Shown: positions 8,885 through 20,568, counted from the first letter of the stretch. The stretch: DNA of 64,000 nt from Flocculibacter collagenilyticus (GCF_016469335.1 NZ_CP059888.1:558001-622000), one strand, 5' to 3'. Translations and numbers: made by a program. The notes: generated by a model from the letters alone, not told the origin.

Positions 8885-8909
8885 TGGGAAAAAGTGGATC
8901 ATAGTGGAT
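8885..8909 (+). promoter_or_regulatory. MraZ operator: three TGGR boxes at 10-bp spacing
   Basis: TGGGA, TGGAT and TGGAT start at 8885, 8895 and 8905. This matches the known MraZ target of several TGGGN-type boxes each separated by 5 bases. The boxes lie right after the putative -10, so MraZ binding would block transcription of its own operon. Confidence 0.8.
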
Positions 8910-8978
8910 CTGATATCTCAATTTCAACCCACAGTAAATGAATAAATAATCAATATAAAAATCAATAAGTAGGAAAAT

Positions 8979-9437
8979 ATGCTGCGCGGAGCAAGCTCTC
9001 TTTCAATCGACAGTAAAGGCCGAATGGCGGTACCCACCAAGTACCGTGATTTGCTAATGGCTGACTGTGATGGAAGTATGATTTGCACAGTAGATTTACA
9101 TCAAAGCTGCTTATTACTTTACCCCCTAACCGAATGGGAAGACGTAGAAGCGCAATTACGTCGTTTTTCCAGTATGAATCCCCATGAAAGACGCATTCAA
9201 CGAGTATTATTAGGTAATGCAGCTGAATGTGACATGGATAAAAATGGCCGCCTATTATTACCAGCAACATTAAGACAGCATGCGAACTTATCAAAGCAAA
9301 TTATGCTGGTTGGGCAACTTAATAAATTCGAAATTTGGGACGAGCAAACTTGGCAAGATCAATTAAAAGAAGATATTGATGCCGAGATGAATGGCGAGTT
9401 CGAACTTTCTGACAACCTTCAAAGTTTCACTTTCTAA
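8979..9437 (+). CDS. mraZ: Transcriptional regulator MraZ
   Basis: A 152-residue protein with two tandem AbrB/SpoVT-like half domains, each with the conserved D-x-x-x-R core ([11 protein letters not shown] near residue 10 and [12 protein letters not shown] near residue 85). MraZ forms a ring-like oligomer and represses the dcw cluster by binding repeated TGGG boxes, which are present upstream here. Its stop overlaps the rsmH ATG by one base, so it is the first gene of the long division operon. Confidence 0.97.
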   Translation: MLRGASSLSIDSKGRMAVPTKYRDLLMADCDGSMICTVDLHQSCLLLYPLTEWEDVEAQLRRFSSMNPHERRIQRVLLGNAAECDMDKNGRLLLPATLRQHANLSKQIMLVGQLNKFEIWDEQTWQDQLKEDIDAEMNGEFELSDNLQSFTF

Positions 9438-10381
9438 TGACCAGTCAACAATCTCATATTTCTGTTTTACTCGAAGAGTCGATAGAGGCTCTTGCTATTT
9501 CTCCTGACGGCATATACATGGACGGAACCTTTGGTCGCGGAGGTCATTCTCGTGAAATTTTATCTCATTTAGGTGACGAAGGCCGTTTGTATGCCATCGA
9601 CCGTGACCCTACCGCGATAGAAGCTGCAAAGCAATTTGCTAATGACCAGCGCTTCTCAATTACGCACAGCGCATTTTCTGCACTTGAACAAGTAGCGATA
9701 GATAATGACATTTGCGGCAAAGTTGATGGAATTTTGCTTGATTTAGGTGTTTCCTCTCCTCAATTAGATGAAGCCGATCGTGGTTTTAGCTTTATGAAGG
9801 ATGGCCCACTTGATATGCGCATGGACACTTCTTCAGGTGAAACAGCTGCCGAGTGGATAGCTCATGCTGATGTAGAAGATATTTCATGGGTGCTGAAAAC
9901 GTTTGGAGAAGAACGTTATGCGTGGCGTATTGCTAACCGCATTGTGGATACTCGTGAAGAAAACCCAATTACCACCACAGCACAATTAGCAAAGCTAATT
10001 AAAGATGCATCACCCACTAAAGAAGACAAAAAACATCCTGCAACTCGTAGTTTTCAAGCGATCAGAATTTATATAAACAGCGAGTTAGATCAAATCAAAA
10101 CAGCACTGGAAGCGGCACTGGCTGTACTAAAGCCGGGTGGAAGACTTGCCGTCATTAGTTTCCATTCGTTGGAAGATCGTATTGTTAAACAGTTTATGCG
10201 TAAACACAGCAAAGGCGATCCAATACCTAAAGGTCTGCCTTTAACAGAAGAGCAAATTCAACGTAATTTGTCGTTAAAAACGATAGGGAAAGCCATTAAA
10301 CCATCTAAAACGGAAATAACGACAAATAGCCGTGCGCGCAGCTCCGTTCTCAGAATTGCGGAAAGGTTGTCACATGCCTAA
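9437..10381 (+). CDS. rsmH: 16S rRNA m4C1402 methyltransferase RsmH
   Basis: A 314-residue SAM-dependent methyltransferase (MraW) that N4-methylates C1402 in the decoding centre of 16S rRNA. The SAM-binding segment ([11 protein letters not shown]) is near residues 28-38, [12 protein letters not shown] is near 100, and the conserved late motif ISFHSLEDR is intact. The length is normal. It overlaps mraZ by one base at its start and ftsL by 8 bases at its end, which suggests translational coupling. Confidence 0.97.
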   Translation: MTSQQSHISVLLEESIEALAISPDGIYMDGTFGRGGHSREILSHLGDEGRLYAIDRDPTAIEAAKQFANDQRFSITHSAFSALEQVAIDNDICGKVDGILLDLGVSSPQLDEADRGFSFMKDGPLDMRMDTSSGETAAEWIAHADVEDISWVLKTFGEERYAWRIANRIVDTREENPITTTAQLAKLIKDASPTKEDKKHPATRSFQAIRIYINSELDQIKTALEAALAVLKPGGRLAVISFHSLEDRIVKQFMRKHSKGDPIPKGLPLTEEQIQRNLSLKTIGKAIKPSKTEITTNSRARSSVLRIAERLSHA

Positions 10382-10694
10382 AAAAATAAGACAACCCCAT
10401 CTAGCAATTGAAGTATTGAGAGATTTAGGTAAGCGTAAGCTTACCTTGGGGCTTTTATTTTTAAATGTGTTGGTAGCAATTGCGATTGTGCAAACGTCGC
10501 ATTTAAGTCGCCAGCAAATTATTCAGCAAGATAGTTTGTTACGTGAAAAAGACAATCTAGATTTAGAGTGGCGCAAGCTGTTATTAGAGCAGCGTGCATT
10601 AGCTGAGCATAGTAGAGTGATGCATTTAGCAGAAAAAAAGCTCAATATGCATTGGCCATCTGCTGATGAAGAAGTTGTAGTAAGGTTACCCTAA
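10374..10694 (+). CDS. ftsL: Cell division protein FtsL
   Basis: A 106-residue bitopic membrane protein. A longer frame opens at 10332, but the ATG at 10374 has a GAAAGG site before it and gives the usual short cytoplasmic N-terminus. A single transmembrane helix (about residues 23-41) is followed by a periplasmic leucine-zipper-like coiled coil (about 45-95). FtsL joins FtsB and FtsQ to activate FtsW-FtsI septal synthesis. It overlaps rsmH and abuts ftsI (stop and start share a base). Identity rests on position and shape, since the sequence is poorly conserved. Confidence 0.92.
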   Translation: MPKKIRQPHLAIEVLRDLGKRKLTLGLLFLNVLVAIAIVQTSHLSRQQIIQQDSLLREKDNLDLEWRKLLLEQRALAEHSRVMHLAEKKLNMHWPSADEEVVVRLP

Positions 10695-12523
10695 TGGCTA
10701 GCGCTAAGATGACCAAAACAAAACAAAGCAAACAACCTATGGTAATAGGTTGGCGATTTGTGACGGTCATGGTGGTCATCAGTGTGGTATTTACCGCGTT
10801 AGTTGCTCGTGCAGCTTACCTTCAAGTAATTGAACCAGAAACACTGCGTAAAAAAGCGGACTTACGTTCTTTGCGTGCTAAATCAAAAGACGTAATGCGA
10901 GGCATGATCACCGATCGCACTGGGCGAGAATTGGCAGTGTCTATTCCAATGAATGCGATTTGGATAGATCCTAAGCATATCTTTGACTATGAAGTAACGG
11001 GCGATTCTGCCATAGATCACCAAACTAAAACGGAATTCCTCCAACAACTAAAAGACAGTAAGCGTTGGCAAGCGTTGGCAGAGGTATTAGGCTGGAAATG
11101 GCAAACGCTATACGACAAATTAGTGGCAAATCAAAACAAACGATTTATTTACTTAAGTCGTCAAGTTACACCTGCAGTTGCCAACTATGTTGATGAGCTT
11201 GATTTAACGGGCGTCTATCAAAAGCAAGAAGCAAAACGTTTCTATCCTACTGGTGAAATCTCTTCTCACTTAGTCGGCTTTACCAATATTGAGGGTAAAG
11301 GGTTAGAAGGCATTGAAAAATTATACGATGCGCACCTACAAGGTGAATCCGGATTACGAAAAATAAGGAAAGATGCCAAAGGCAGGGAAGTGGAGGTGCT
11401 GCAAGAAGAAAAAGCAATTCCTCCTGAAGACATTGCGTTAAGTATTGATCAAAGAATTCAAGCACTTGCCTACCGCGAACTAAAGTCCGCGGTAGCGTCG
11501 TTTAAGGCATCGTCCGGATCTGCAGTGGTGGTGGATGTAACCACCGGTGAGATTTTGGCAATGGTAAACAGCCCATCGTTTAACCCAAACAACCAAAACG
11601 AATTCAAAGTTAATACCAAAAAAGAACGCGACCATTTTTATTATAAAACCCGAAACCGCGCTGTAACTGATATTTTTGAGCCCGGCTCAACATTAAAACC
11701 ATTAGCGGTGTTAAGCGCCTTAGAGTTTGGGTTAATGGAAATTGATGGGGTTGTAGATACGCACCCAGGCTGGCTGAGAGTTGGCGGACAACGCGTGTCA
11801 GACTTACCTAAAAACTACGGCAAAATTTCATTAGAAACGATTTTACAAAAATCCAGCAATGTGGGGGTTGCTAAGTTGGCGCTGGGCGTACCCAAAGAGC
11901 ACTTGCTTGATGCCTTTTATCATATGGGGTTTGGTTCAGATACTGGAACAGGGCTGCTTGGTGAAAGCAGTGGCTTGTTTGGCGATCGTACTCGTTGGTC
12001 AGATTTTGAAATAGCAACCTTATCGTTTGGCTATGGGATAGCAGTGAGTACTGCTCAGTTGGCAAGAATGTATAGCATATTGGGTAACCACGGTGTTTCT
12101 TGTCCACTGTCTATTTTAAAGTTAACCAATGAACCGTACTGCGAACGTGTGGTAAGCGAAGAGAACGCACAAGCCTTATTAAATATGATGGTGTCGGTAT
12201 TAGATGAAGATGGTACTGCCCCGAAAGCAAAAGTAGAGGGATATCGTATTGCAGGTAAAACGGGCACTGCGAAGAAGGCTGCCGCTGGCGGGTATGGTAA
12301 CGAATATGACTTGTCGTTTGCTGGTGTTGGGCCTGTTAGTAATCCTCGTTTAGCTGTTGCGGTAGTGGTGAATGAGCCCGGCGGCGATTACTACTATGGT
12401 GGTGAAGTGGCTGCACCGTTGTTTTCAAAAGTGATGACAGGCGCATTACAAATTTTGAATGTTGCGCCTGATGATAAACAGATCACAACCGTTGCTAGCA
12501 CAGGAGGTCGTCGTGGAAACTAG
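10694..12523 (+). CDS. ftsI: Septal peptidoglycan transpeptidase FtsI (PBP3)
   Basis: A 609-residue class B penicillin-binding protein that crosslinks septal peptidoglycan with FtsW. An N-terminal membrane anchor spans about residues 20-42, a dimerisation/pedestal domain follows, and the transpeptidase carries all three signature motifs: S332-T-L-K, SSN at 387-389 and KTGT at 522-525. The C-terminal tail is slightly longer than in E. coli. The end overlaps the GTG start of murE by 11 bases. Confidence 0.97.
   Translation: MASAKMTKTKQSKQPMVIGWRFVTVMVVISVVFTALVARAAYLQVIEPETLRKKADLRSLRAKSKDVMRGMITDRTGRELAVSIPMNAIWIDPKHIFDYEVTGDSAIDHQTKTEFLQQLKDSKRWQALAEVLGWKWQTLYDKLVANQNKRFIYLSRQVTPAVANYVDELDLTGVYQKQEAKRFYPTGEISSHLVGFTNIEGKGLEGIEKLYDAHLQGESGLRKIRKDAKGREVEVLQEEKAIPPEDIALSIDQRIQALAYRELKSAVASFKASSGSAVVVDVTTGEILAMVNSPSFNPNNQNEFKVNTKKERDHFYYKTRNRAVTDIFEPGSTLKPLAVLSALEFGLMEIDGVVDTHPGWLRVGGQRVSDLPKNYGKISLETILQKSSNVGVAKLALGVPKEHLLDAFYHMGFGSDTGTGLLGESSGLFGDRTRWSDFEIATLSFGYGIAVSTAQLARMYSILGNHGVSCPLSILKLTNEPYCERVVSEENAQALLNMMVSVLDEDGTAPKAKVEGYRIAGKTGTAKKAAAGGYGNEYDLSFAGVGPVSNPRLAVAVVVNEPGGDYYYGGEVAAPLFSKVMTGALQILNVAPDDKQITTVASTGGRRGN
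12502..12507 (+). promoter_or_regulatory. Ribosome binding site that decides the murE start
   Basis: A perfect AGGAGG lies 5 bases before a GTG at 12513 inside the end of ftsI. Upstream in-frame starts at 12459 and 12471 have no such site, so GTG is chosen as the murE start. Confidence 0.8.
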
Positions 12524-14009
12524 TTATCTTCCTATAGTTACGATGCGTTCTTGGTTGAACGGGTTTGCTATTGAAGCGCCAGAAATCGCCATTAATAATA
12601 TTTCTGCTGACTCACGTAGTATTCGTCAAGGTGATTGTTTTATAGCGCTATTTGGAGAGACTACAGATGGTGCGCAATTTATTTCACAAGCAGTCAAGAA
12701 AGGTGCTGTGGCAATTTTGGCATCGTCAAATTGCAATATTGACTATCAAGGCGACATCCCTGTTATTGAAGTCGATAATTTAGAAAAAATCATTGGTGAG
12801 CTAGCATCTGCATTTTATCAGTATCCCACAAGTAAAATGAAGTTAGCAGGTGTTACCGGCACAAATGGTAAAACAACAACCGCATTTTATATCGCTAGCA
12901 TCGTTGATGCGATGGGAAAATCAGCAGGACTGATCGGCACGCTTGGGCAAGGCATGTTAAATAATCTAGCGCCTTCGCTAAATACCACGCCTGGTGCAAT
13001 CGAGCTACAACAGCAACTGCATGCACTTCAGCAACAGCATTGTGAGGTGGTTGCGATGGAAGTGTCTTCTCATGGCTTGTATCAGCACCGAGTAACAGGG
13101 TGTCAGTTTGATACGGTGATATTTACAAACCTAAGCCGCGATCATTTAGATTACCACAGCACTATGTCTGAATATAAAGCGGCAAAAAAGCGTTTATTTA
13201 CAGAGTTTAATGCGGCGAACAAGGTAGTCAATATCGATGATCCGGTAGGGCAAATGTGGTTTAACGAGTTTAAACAACAACCCAACGCAAAGCTTATTGC
13301 ATTCGGTTGTTGGCAGCCGGAATTAGAAGCCGAATATTATGTGTGTTATTCCGATTTATCGTTTACGCAAGCGGGTATTGCCACAACATTGAAAACATCT
13401 TGGGGTGATTTTCAATTAACAAGCCCAGTGTTTGGCTTATTCAACTTATCTAATTTAGTTGCTGCAATTGCCACACTTGTTTCAATGGGGTTTGACATGG
13501 CAACGGTTATTGAAAACTGCCAAGAGTTGACTTCTGTAGCTGGGCGTATGGAAGTATTTAAAGGCGAACAAGGTGCTACGGTAATTGTTGATTATGCACA
13601 TACACCAGACGCACTTCTATCAGTATTGTCAGCGGTGAAAGAGCATAGTTATAAGAAAATATGGTGTGTATTTGGTTGCGGTGGAGATCGGGATAGCGGT
13701 AAACGTCCTCTCATGGGCAGTATTGCCCAACAACATGCTGACTTTATTGTAGTGACGAATGATAACCCTCGTACAGAACAACCTGAATTAATTATAGATG
13801 GCATTTTAAGCGGCATGAAAAGCGCTGGAAATGTGATGATAGAACCCGATCGTCAAAAAGCAATATGGCAGGCATTTCAATGTGCTGATGACGACGATGT
13901 AATAGTAGTTGCCGGTAAAGGGCATGAGGATTATCAAGTGATAGGTGAAAAAACGGTTTCGTTCAACGAACGTGCAATTGTTGCCAGTTTAGTCTGGGGA
14001 GCAGCCTAA
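12513..14009 (+). CDS. murE: UDP-MurNAc-tripeptide ligase MurE
   Basis: A 498-residue Mur ligase adding meso-diaminopimelate to UDP-MurNAc-L-Ala-D-Glu in the cytoplasm. The ATP loop GTNGKTTT is in the first third and the DNPR motif that selects meso-DAP is present (NDNPRTEQP), so the wall is DAP-type. The start is taken as GTG at 12513 because of the perfect ribosome binding site there. The last base of its TAA is the first base of the murF ATG. Confidence 0.96.
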   Translation: METSYLPIVTMRSWLNGFAIEAPEIAINNISADSRSIRQGDCFIALFGETTDGAQFISQAVKKGAVAILASSNCNIDYQGDIPVIEVDNLEKIIGELASAFYQYPTSKMKLAGVTGTNGKTTTAFYIASIVDAMGKSAGLIGTLGQGMLNNLAPSLNTTPGAIELQQQLHALQQQHCEVVAMEVSSHGLYQHRVTGCQFDTVIFTNLSRDHLDYHSTMSEYKAAKKRLFTEFNAANKVVNIDDPVGQMWFNEFKQQPNAKLIAFGCWQPELEAEYYVCYSDLSFTQAGIATTLKTSWGDFQLTSPVFGLFNLSNLVAAIATLVSMGFDMATVIENCQELTSVAGRMEVFKGEQGATVIVDYAHTPDALLSVLSAVKEHSYKKIWCVFGCGGDRDSGKRPLMGSIAQQHADFIVVTNDNPRTEQPELIIDGILSGMKSAGNVMIEPDRQKAIWQAFQCADDDDVIVVAGKGHEDYQVIGEKTVSFNERAIVASLVWGAA

Positions 14010-15403
14010 TGATAAAAGTAACATTAGCGTGGTTAGCTAAAAAGCTAGACGCAAAATTAGTCGGAAAAAATCGCGATATCGAGCACGTTAATACTGACAC
14101 TCGAACATTACAACAAGATGAACTTTTTATTGCATTACGTGGGCCTAATTTTGATGGGCATAACTTTGCTGATTTAGCGGTAGAAAAAAAAGCGGCGGCA
14201 ATTGTGGTTGATCATCAATTAGATATCGATATTCCGCAACTTGTGGTGGCCGATACAAAGTTAGCACTAGGCCATATTGGTAAAGCTATTCGTGATGAAG
14301 TTAACCCAAAAGTGATTGCAATCACAGGAAGTGCAGGTAAAACCACAATCAAAGAAATGACCACCGCGATTATGAGTCGCAGGGGAAATGTACTTTCAAC
14401 TAAAGGCAATTTTAATAACGAAATTGGCGTGCCGCTTACGTTATTACGTTTACAGCCAGAGCATGATATTGCTGTGGTTGAGTTAGGCGCAAATCACCTT
14501 GGTGAAATTGCATACACCACGTCATTAGCCAGCCCTGACTACGCGTTAATTAGCAATGTTGCTGAAGCACATTTAGAAGGGTTTGGTGATATACACGGTG
14601 TAGCACGCGCAAAAGGGGAAATTTTTACGGGTTTACCTGAAGGTGGTATCGCAATTTACAATGCAGACAGCGAGTTTGCTGATTATTGGCAGCGCCGTTT
14701 AAGTGACAAGAAGGTACGCACTTATGCGATCAGTGCTGAGTTGCAAGCAGATTTCTATGCGTCTGATATTAACGTTGATAAAAAAGGTTGTGCTTCTTTT
14801 ACCTTAAATACGCCAGTAGGAACAACGGAGTTACACCTTACTATTCCTGGCAATCATAACGTCGCAAATGCAGTTGCCGCAGCATCATTAAGTATCAGTG
14901 CAGGTGCTAGCTTAGAAGACGTAAAGCTGGGTTTAGCTGCGATGCAGAGTATTACAGGCCGGGTGAATTTAATTGAAGTCAATGAACAGTTAACGGTTAT
15001 TGATGATACCTACAACGCTAATGTCGAATCTGTAAAAGCGGCAATAGAACTGTTATCAAGCTATAAAAGTTACCAAATTTTTGTACTGGGCGATATGGCG
15101 GAACTTGGGCATGACGCGAGAATGTATCATGAGCAGGTTGGCGAATACGCAAAAGAAAAATCTATCGACAATTTATTTACTCTTGGCGTATTAAGCCAAA
15201 GTGCGAGTGAAGTGTTTAATGGCGACGGTAAACACTTTTCTTCACGACAAACATTACTAGAACATTTACACCAACTAATTAATGCGCAATCGCAACCTGT
15301 TACTGTTGTTGTTAAGGGATCGCGCAGCTCACGTATGGAACTTGTGGTTAATGGCCTGATGGATGTGAATAAGGACACCGATCAGGAGAATACTTCATGT
15401 TAG
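14009..15403 (+). CDS. murF: UDP-MurNAc-pentapeptide synthetase MurF
   Basis: A 464-residue Mur ligase that joins D-Ala-D-Ala to UDP-MurNAc-tripeptide. The nucleotide-binding loop GSAGKTT is near residues 107-113, and the conserved LGANHLGEI and DDTYNAN segments of MurF are present. It shares one base with murE and overlaps mraY by 7 bases, so the three are probably translated together. Confidence 0.97.
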   Translation: MIKVTLAWLAKKLDAKLVGKNRDIEHVNTDTRTLQQDELFIALRGPNFDGHNFADLAVEKKAAAIVVDHQLDIDIPQLVVADTKLALGHIGKAIRDEVNPKVIAITGSAGKTTIKEMTTAIMSRRGNVLSTKGNFNNEIGVPLTLLRLQPEHDIAVVELGANHLGEIAYTTSLASPDYALISNVAEAHLEGFGDIHGVARAKGEIFTGLPEGGIAIYNADSEFADYWQRRLSDKKVRTYAISAELQADFYASDINVDKKGCASFTLNTPVGTTELHLTIPGNHNVANAVAAASLSISAGASLEDVKLGLAAMQSITGRVNLIEVNEQLTVIDDTYNANVESVKAAIELLSSYKSYQIFVLGDMAELGHDARMYHEQVGEYAKEKSIDNLFTLGVLSQSASEVFNGDGKHFSSRQTLLEHLHQLINAQSQPVTVVVKGSRSSRMELVVNGLMDVNKDTDQENTSC

Positions 15404-16479
15404 TTTGGTTAGCTGAATATTTAACGCAATACTATAGCGCTTTTAATGTTTTTTCGTATCTAACGTTGCGCTCTATTTTAAGTATATTAACTGCGTTATT
15501 TATTTCACTATTTTTTGGACCAAAATTAATTCGTAAATTACAACGAATGCAAATTGGTCAAACCGTTCGTGATGATGGCCCAGAGTCTCATTTTGCAAAG
15601 TCTGGCACCCCTACTATGGGTGGAATACTTATCTTGGGTGCTATTTTATGTAGCACCTTGTTATGGGCTGATCTTACTAATAAATACGTGTGGGTAACTG
15701 TGTTTGTTGTCGCTGCGTTTGGCTTAATTGGTTACGTAGATGATTACCGAAAAGTGATCCGTAAAGATCCGAAAGGACTGATAGCGAAATGGAAATATTT
15801 TTGGCAATCATTGGTTGCTATTGTGGTCGCATTTTTCTTATACAGCACTTCAACACTAGCTGCTGAAACCGCTTTAGTGGTGCCGTTTTTCAAAAACGTA
15901 TTACCACAGTTAGGGCTGATGTACTTGTTACTTACCTATTTTGTTATCGTCGGGACGAGTAATGCAGTTAATTTAACCGACGGTTTAGACGGTTTAGCTA
16001 TTGTGCCAACCATATTAGTTGCAGCTGCATTTGCTGTTATTGCATATGTAACAGGCAACGTTAACTTCTCTGCATATTTGCACATTCCTTATATACCGAT
16101 GACAGATGAACTTGTGATTGTGTGCACCGCAATTGTGGGCGCGGGTCTAGGATTTTTATGGTTTAACACTTACCCAGCCCAAGTGTTTATGGGGGATGTG
16201 GGCTCGTTAGCTCTTGGTGCGGTGTTAGGCATTATTGCTGTGTTAGTAAGGCAAGAATTTGTTTTATTTATTATGGGCGGCGTTTTTGTTATGGAAACAG
16301 TGTCGGTCATATTACAAGTGGGTTCTTATAAATTACGTGGCCAACGTATATTCCGGATGGCACCAATTCACCATCATTATGAACTAAAAGGCTGGCCTGA
16401 GCCGAGGGTAATCGTTAGATTTTGGATAATTTCAATCATGTTAGTACTGATTGGCTTGGCTACGTTGAAAATTAGATAA
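15397..16479 (+). CDS. mraY: Phospho-MurNAc-pentapeptide translocase MraY
   Basis: A 360-residue integral membrane enzyme with about ten transmembrane helices. It moves phospho-MurNAc-pentapeptide to undecaprenyl phosphate, giving lipid I. Hallmarks are the DDYRK loop near residue 115, [10 protein letters not shown] near 195, and the histidine-rich [11 protein letters not shown] loop near 325 that forms part of the active site. Length and position are normal. Confidence 0.98.
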   Translation: MLVWLAEYLTQYYSAFNVFSYLTLRSILSILTALFISLFFGPKLIRKLQRMQIGQTVRDDGPESHFAKSGTPTMGGILILGAILCSTLLWADLTNKYVWVTVFVVAAFGLIGYVDDYRKVIRKDPKGLIAKWKYFWQSLVAIVVAFFLYSTSTLAAETALVVPFFKNVLPQLGLMYLLLTYFVIVGTSNAVNLTDGLDGLAIVPTILVAAAFAVIAYVTGNVNFSAYLHIPYIPMTDELVIVCTAIVGAGLGFLWFNTYPAQVFMGDVGSLALGAVLGIIAVLVRQEFVLFIMGGVFVMETVSVILQVGSYKLRGQRIFRMAPIHHHYELKGWPEPRVIVRFWIISIMLVLIGLATLKIR

Positions 16480-16509
16480 GAGGAAAGACGACCTACACCT
16501 AGGCGACAT

Positions 16510-17934
16510 ATGAACATGAGTTATTTAACAGGTTTGCAGCAACAACATATTTCTATTCTGGGCGCTGGAATTTCAGGGCTTGCAGCTGCGCGCTATTTAA
16601 AGGCTCATGATTGCCATGTGACGGTTTATGACGATAGGGCGCATCAACCTAATTTGGAAGCGCTACAGAAACTTGGCGTAACAGTATGCTACCAAGAGTT
16701 TGATGCGTGTTTATTACAGCAATCTGATTTAATAGTTGTTAGTCCAGGTATTGCACTGTCTCACCCTGCGCTTTCAGAAGTGCGTGCTCGAGGGATTGAC
16801 GTGATTGGCGATGTTGAGCTATTTGCCCGAATAAACAGTAAACCAGTGATAGCGATTACTGGCTCGAATGGTAAATCGACAGTGACCCAGTTAGTGGGGG
16901 AGCTGCTGAATCAATCTGGAATCTCAGCATGCGTCGCAGGCAATATTGGTTTAGCAGTCTTAGGTGGCTTATTCCAAGATAGCCATGAAAATTATGATGT
17001 ATTTGTATTGGAACTGTCGAGTTTTCAATTAGAAACATTGGAGTCACTAAGGCCGCTAAGTGCAACCGTACTTAATATTTCTGAAGATCACATGGATAGG
17101 TACAATTCTTATAAAGATTATATTCAAGCAAAGCATCATATCTATCGCAATGCAGCGCTGTGTGTATACAATAGTGATGACCAATACACATATCCAGAAG
17201 TAAAAACCGCAGCTTGTATTGATTTTAGCGTTAAGAGTAACCGTTCAGCGTTTTTCTTTAATCATGCTACCCAAGAAATATGTTTTGATAGCAAGTTATA
17301 TGGTGGTGACTCAAACTTAATTAGCCCTACGGGTGCTCAGCATTTTAATACGCTAAGTATGCGTGATATTGGTATTACGGGCTTACATAACATCTCAAAT
17401 ATTATGGCCGCGTTAGCGCTAATCTCGCCATTTAACATCGACTTTGCCACTCTAAAACCTTTGATTAATCAGTTTAAAGGGTTACCACACCGCTGTGAAT
17501 TAATTGGTACACAAGATGGTATTGCTTGGATTAACGACTCTAAAGCGACCAATGTAGGTGCTACGGTAGCTGCTATTGAGGGCGTTGCGCCTTTATGTAA
17601 GGGGAAGGTGATTTTAATTGCTGGTGGAGACAGCAAGGCAGCCGATTTATCACCGCTAAGCGCAATTGTAGCGCAATATGTATCAACAGTATTTGTGTAT
17701 GGAAAGGATGCAGATTTATTAATGCAAGTGATACCAAATGCTGAACCTGTAAAGTCATTAAATGACGCTGTAACTAGTGCACAGCAATTGGCAAGTGAAG
17801 GTGATGTTGTACTGTTATCTCCCGCCTGCGCCAGTTTGGATATGTATAAAAACTTTGAGGCTCGCGGAGAGCATTTCGTCCAATTGGTTAATGATTTATC
17901 TACCAATAAATCATCAAGTGGAGGAAGCATATGA
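16510..17934 (+). CDS. murD: UDP-MurNAc-L-alanine:D-glutamate ligase MurD
   Basis: A 474-residue Mur ligase, slightly longer than E. coli MurD (438). The N-terminal Rossmann region (GAGISGLA) binds UDP-MurNAc-Ala, the ATP loop GSNGKST is near residue 118, and the C-terminal domain carries [11 protein letters not shown] and the [13 protein letters not shown] segment. Two ATGs lie six bases apart at the start (16510 and 16516); either may be used. Its stop overlaps the ftsW ATG by 4 bases. Confidence 0.96.
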   Translation: MNMSYLTGLQQQHISILGAGISGLAAARYLKAHDCHVTVYDDRAHQPNLEALQKLGVTVCYQEFDACLLQQSDLIVVSPGIALSHPALSEVRARGIDVIGDVELFARINSKPVIAITGSNGKSTVTQLVGELLNQSGISACVAGNIGLAVLGGLFQDSHENYDVFVLELSSFQLETLESLRPLSATVLNISEDHMDRYNSYKDYIQAKHHIYRNAALCVYNSDDQYTYPEVKTAACIDFSVKSNRSAFFFNHATQEICFDSKLYGGDSNLISPTGAQHFNTLSMRDIGITGLHNISNIMAALALISPFNIDFATLKPLINQFKGLPHRCELIGTQDGIAWINDSKATNVGATVAAIEGVAPLCKGKVILIAGGDSKAADLSPLSAIVAQYVSTVFVYGKDADLLMQVIPNAEPVKSLNDAVTSAQQLASEGDVVLLSPACASLDMYKNFEARGEHFVQLVNDLSTNKSSSGGSI

Positions 17935-19415
17935 GCACAGTGAGCCAAACAGCTTCAGCCACTGCTGATGGCGTAACACAAAGCAAAGTTACAGCTACTT
18001 CGTTATGGCATGCCTTTACACAATGGTTATCGGCTGATAATAACGACACTAACCTATATGACAGATCGTTAGTATTTAGTGCTTTCACGTTAATGCTCAT
18101 TGGCTTGGTCATTGTGTCTTCAGCCTCAATGCCCGTTGCTGAACGTTTATTTGGTAATAGCATGCAGATAATGTTTAAACACATGGTCTTTATGGTGTTA
18201 GGCCTAGTTGCCGCGCTGGTGACACTACAATTCCCAATGGAGTGGTGGAAAAAATATAACGCATTCTTATTGCTTGTTGGCCTTGTGTTATTAATCACCG
18301 TGTTAATCATTGGTAAGAATGTCAATGGTAGTACTCGTTGGATTGTTTTAGGGCCTATCAATATCCAATCAGCAGAACCTGCAAAACTCTTTTATTTTAG
18401 CTACTTGGCAGGCTATATGGTTAGAAGGCATGGTGAAGTTATTGATAATTTAAAAGGGTTTATTAAGCCCTTGGTTGTTTTCTTCATTCTTGCATTACTG
18501 TTATTGCTTCAGCCTGACTTGGGAACGGTAGTTGTGATGTTGGTGGCCACAGTTGGTTTGCTTTTTTTAGCAGGTGCGAAGTTATGGCAGTTTTTTGGCT
18601 TAATGATCACCGGCACGATTGCAGTCATCACGTTAATTATTATTGAACCTTACCGTGTTAGACGAGTCATCTCATTCTGGGATCCATGGCAAGATCAATT
18701 TGGTAGTGGCTATCAGTTAACGCAATCTCTTATGGCGTATGGTAGAGGTGATTGGTTTGGTCAGGGGCTAGGCAATAGTGTCCAAAAATTAGAGTATTTA
18801 CCCGAAGCACATACCGACTTTGTTTTTGCCATTTTAGCTGAAGAAGTGGGTTTTATAGGCGTAATATGCGTGCTTGCGTTATTAATGTTTTTAGTTGTTA
18901 AAGCAATGCTTATTGGTAAGCGAGCGCTTGAAACTGGCAAAGCATACGAAGGGTATTTTGCATATGCTATTGGCATTTGGTTTAGCTTTCAAACCGCAGT
19001 CAATGTAGGTGCGAGTGCAGGTATCTTGCCAACTAAAGGCTTAACTTTACCACTGGTTAGCTATGGTGGTTCTAGCTTAATTATTATGTGTATTGCGACC
19101 GCTGTGATTATTAGAATTGATCACGAACTTAGAATGATGTCGCTGCAAGCCACTTCTTCTGGGGTTAAGAAAAGAAATAATAAATCGAAAAAACAGGAAG
19201 ATAAGCCTTTAGCAATCGTTGAAAAAACGAGGGGAAAACATACTGATAATACCGAGGCTCACCAAACAACAGCAACCAAGCTTAATAGCAGAAAAGAGCC
19301 TGAGTTAACCGTGATGACACAAGAAAGCGACATTAATTTTGATTTACCACCTGAGCCAGTGTTGGATAAAGAAGCTGAAACTGCGAAAAAAGAAGAGGAG
19401 GTAAGCCATGCTTAA
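17931..19415 (+). CDS. ftsW: Septal peptidoglycan glycosyltransferase FtsW
   Basis: A 494-residue SEDS-family polymerase working with FtsI. The core has ten membrane helices, with the conserved [22 protein letters not shown] and SYGGSS segments. It is about 80 residues longer than E. coli FtsW: an N-terminal cytoplasmic stretch of about 45 residues and a charged C-terminal tail of about 90 residues rich in Lys, Glu and Thr. The tail is probably disordered and cytoplasmic. The end overlaps murG by 8 bases. Confidence 0.97.
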   Translation: MSTVSQTASATADGVTQSKVTATSLWHAFTQWLSADNNDTNLYDRSLVFSAFTLMLIGLVIVSSASMPVAERLFGNSMQIMFKHMVFMVLGLVAALVTLQFPMEWWKKYNAFLLLVGLVLLITVLIIGKNVNGSTRWIVLGPINIQSAEPAKLFYFSYLAGYMVRRHGEVIDNLKGFIKPLVVFFILALLLLLQPDLGTVVVMLVATVGLLFLAGAKLWQFFGLMITGTIAVITLIIIEPYRVRRVISFWDPWQDQFGSGYQLTQSLMAYGRGDWFGQGLGNSVQKLEYLPEAHTDFVFAILAEEVGFIGVICVLALLMFLVVKAMLIGKRALETGKAYEGYFAYAIGIWFSFQTAVNVGASAGILPTKGLTLPLVSYGGSSLIIMCIATAVIIRIDHELRMMSLQATSSGVKKRNNKSKKQEDKPLAIVEKTRGKHTDNTEAHQTTATKLNSRKEPELTVMTQESDINFDLPPEPVLDKEAETAKKEEEVSHA

Positions 19416-20535
19416 AACATCCTCTAAAACAGTGATGGTTGTAGCTGGTGGCACTGGCGGGCATATTTTTCCGGGTATTGCGGTTGCTAAATTATTAGAA
19501 CAACGAGGCTGGCAAGTTATCTGGGTAGGTACGTCAGATAGAATGGAAGCTCGAATTGTGCCGCAGCAAGGGTTTGATATTGAGTATATTAATGTGTCGG
19601 GCGTGCGTGGTAATGGCCTTAAAAAGCTAGTTAAAGCACCAATGATGGTGCTGCATGCAGTAATGCAAGCAAAGAAACTGATTAAGCAATACAAGCCTGA
19701 TGTCATGCTTGGTATGGGAGGCTATGTAACTGGGCCTTGTGGGGTGGCTGCCAAATTATCGAAAGTGCCATTACTCATTCATGAACAAAACGCTGTTGCG
19801 GGCTTCACGAATAAAATGCTGGCAAAAATAGCGGATCAAGTGTTACTAGGCTTCCCAAACATTAAAGATGTGGGTGATAACGCAATATATGTAGGTAACC
19901 CTGTGCGTGCCGAGTTAATCGCAGAGGCTGCTGAACCCGTAACACAAGCCCTATCAGAGTCAGACATTATTAGCACTGAGAAAAGCGGACAATCAGCGAT
20001 CAACGTGCTGGTAGTTGGTGGTAGCTTAGGGGCAAAAGTACTTAATGACAGTTTGCCGCGCTTTTTTAGTCAGTTACCTGACGAGATAAAGGTCAATGTT
20101 TGGCATCAGGTCGGTAAAGGCAATCAGCATCAAGTAAGTCAAGATTATCAAAATATCAATGCGGATATACAGGTTAACGAATTTATTGATGATATGTCAG
20201 CGGCCTATCAATGGGCGGATGTCGTTATTTGTCGAGCAGGCGCTTTAACCGTAAGTGAAGTAGCAGCCGCAGGAGTCGCAGCGGTATTTGTACCGTTACC
20301 TCATGCAGTTGATGATCATCAAACAGCAAATGCTAATTGGTTGGTAGAGAATGATGCGGGTGTTATTTTACCTCAGTCAGAGTTATTAAAAAACGGCTTA
20401 AATACCGTGTTTTTACCACTACTAAAAGAGCCAAAGTTAATTCAAGCAATGGGGAAAAAAGCCAAGTCGCTAGCGGTGATTAACGCTACCGAAACCGTTG
20501 CAGATATTTGTGAACAATATACACGTTTAGTTTAA
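19408..20535 (+). CDS. murG: Lipid II synthase MurG
   Basis: A 375-residue GT28 glycosyltransferase acting at the inner face of the cytoplasmic membrane, adding GlcNAc from UDP-GlcNAc to lipid I. The glycine-rich [10 protein letters not shown] loop is near residues 14-23. The C-terminal half has [10 protein letters not shown] and the sugar-nucleotide motif [10 protein letters not shown] with downstream [10 protein letters not shown]. About 20 residues more than E. coli MurG lie in the interdomain region (around residues 170-195). Confidence 0.97.
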   Translation: MLKTSSKTVMVVAGGTGGHIFPGIAVAKLLEQRGWQVIWVGTSDRMEARIVPQQGFDIEYINVSGVRGNGLKKLVKAPMMVLHAVMQAKKLIKQYKPDVMLGMGGYVTGPCGVAAKLSKVPLLIHEQNAVAGFTNKMLAKIADQVLLGFPNIKDVGDNAIYVGNPVRAELIAEAAEPVTQALSESDIISTEKSGQSAINVLVVGGSLGAKVLNDSLPRFFSQLPDEIKVNVWHQVGKGNQHQVSQDYQNINADIQVNEFIDDMSAAYQWADVVICRAGALTVSEVAAAGVAAVFVPLPHAVDDHQTANANWLVENDAGVILPQSELLKNGLNTVFLPLLKEPKLIQAMGKKAKSLAVINATETVADICEQYTRLV

Positions 20536-20568
20536 AAAGATTAAAATTCTTGAGGAAATAACAAGTTA

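Noticed and set aside
8638-8978. Possible RNase P RNA before mraZ, where some gammaproteobacteria carry rnpB
   Set aside because: The conserved core sequences of rnpB are not found and the region is too AT-rich.
17469-17948. 159-codon ORF antisense to the end of murD
   Set aside because: It mirrors the murD reading frame, has no ribosome binding site or recognisable motif, and murD itself is clearly coding.
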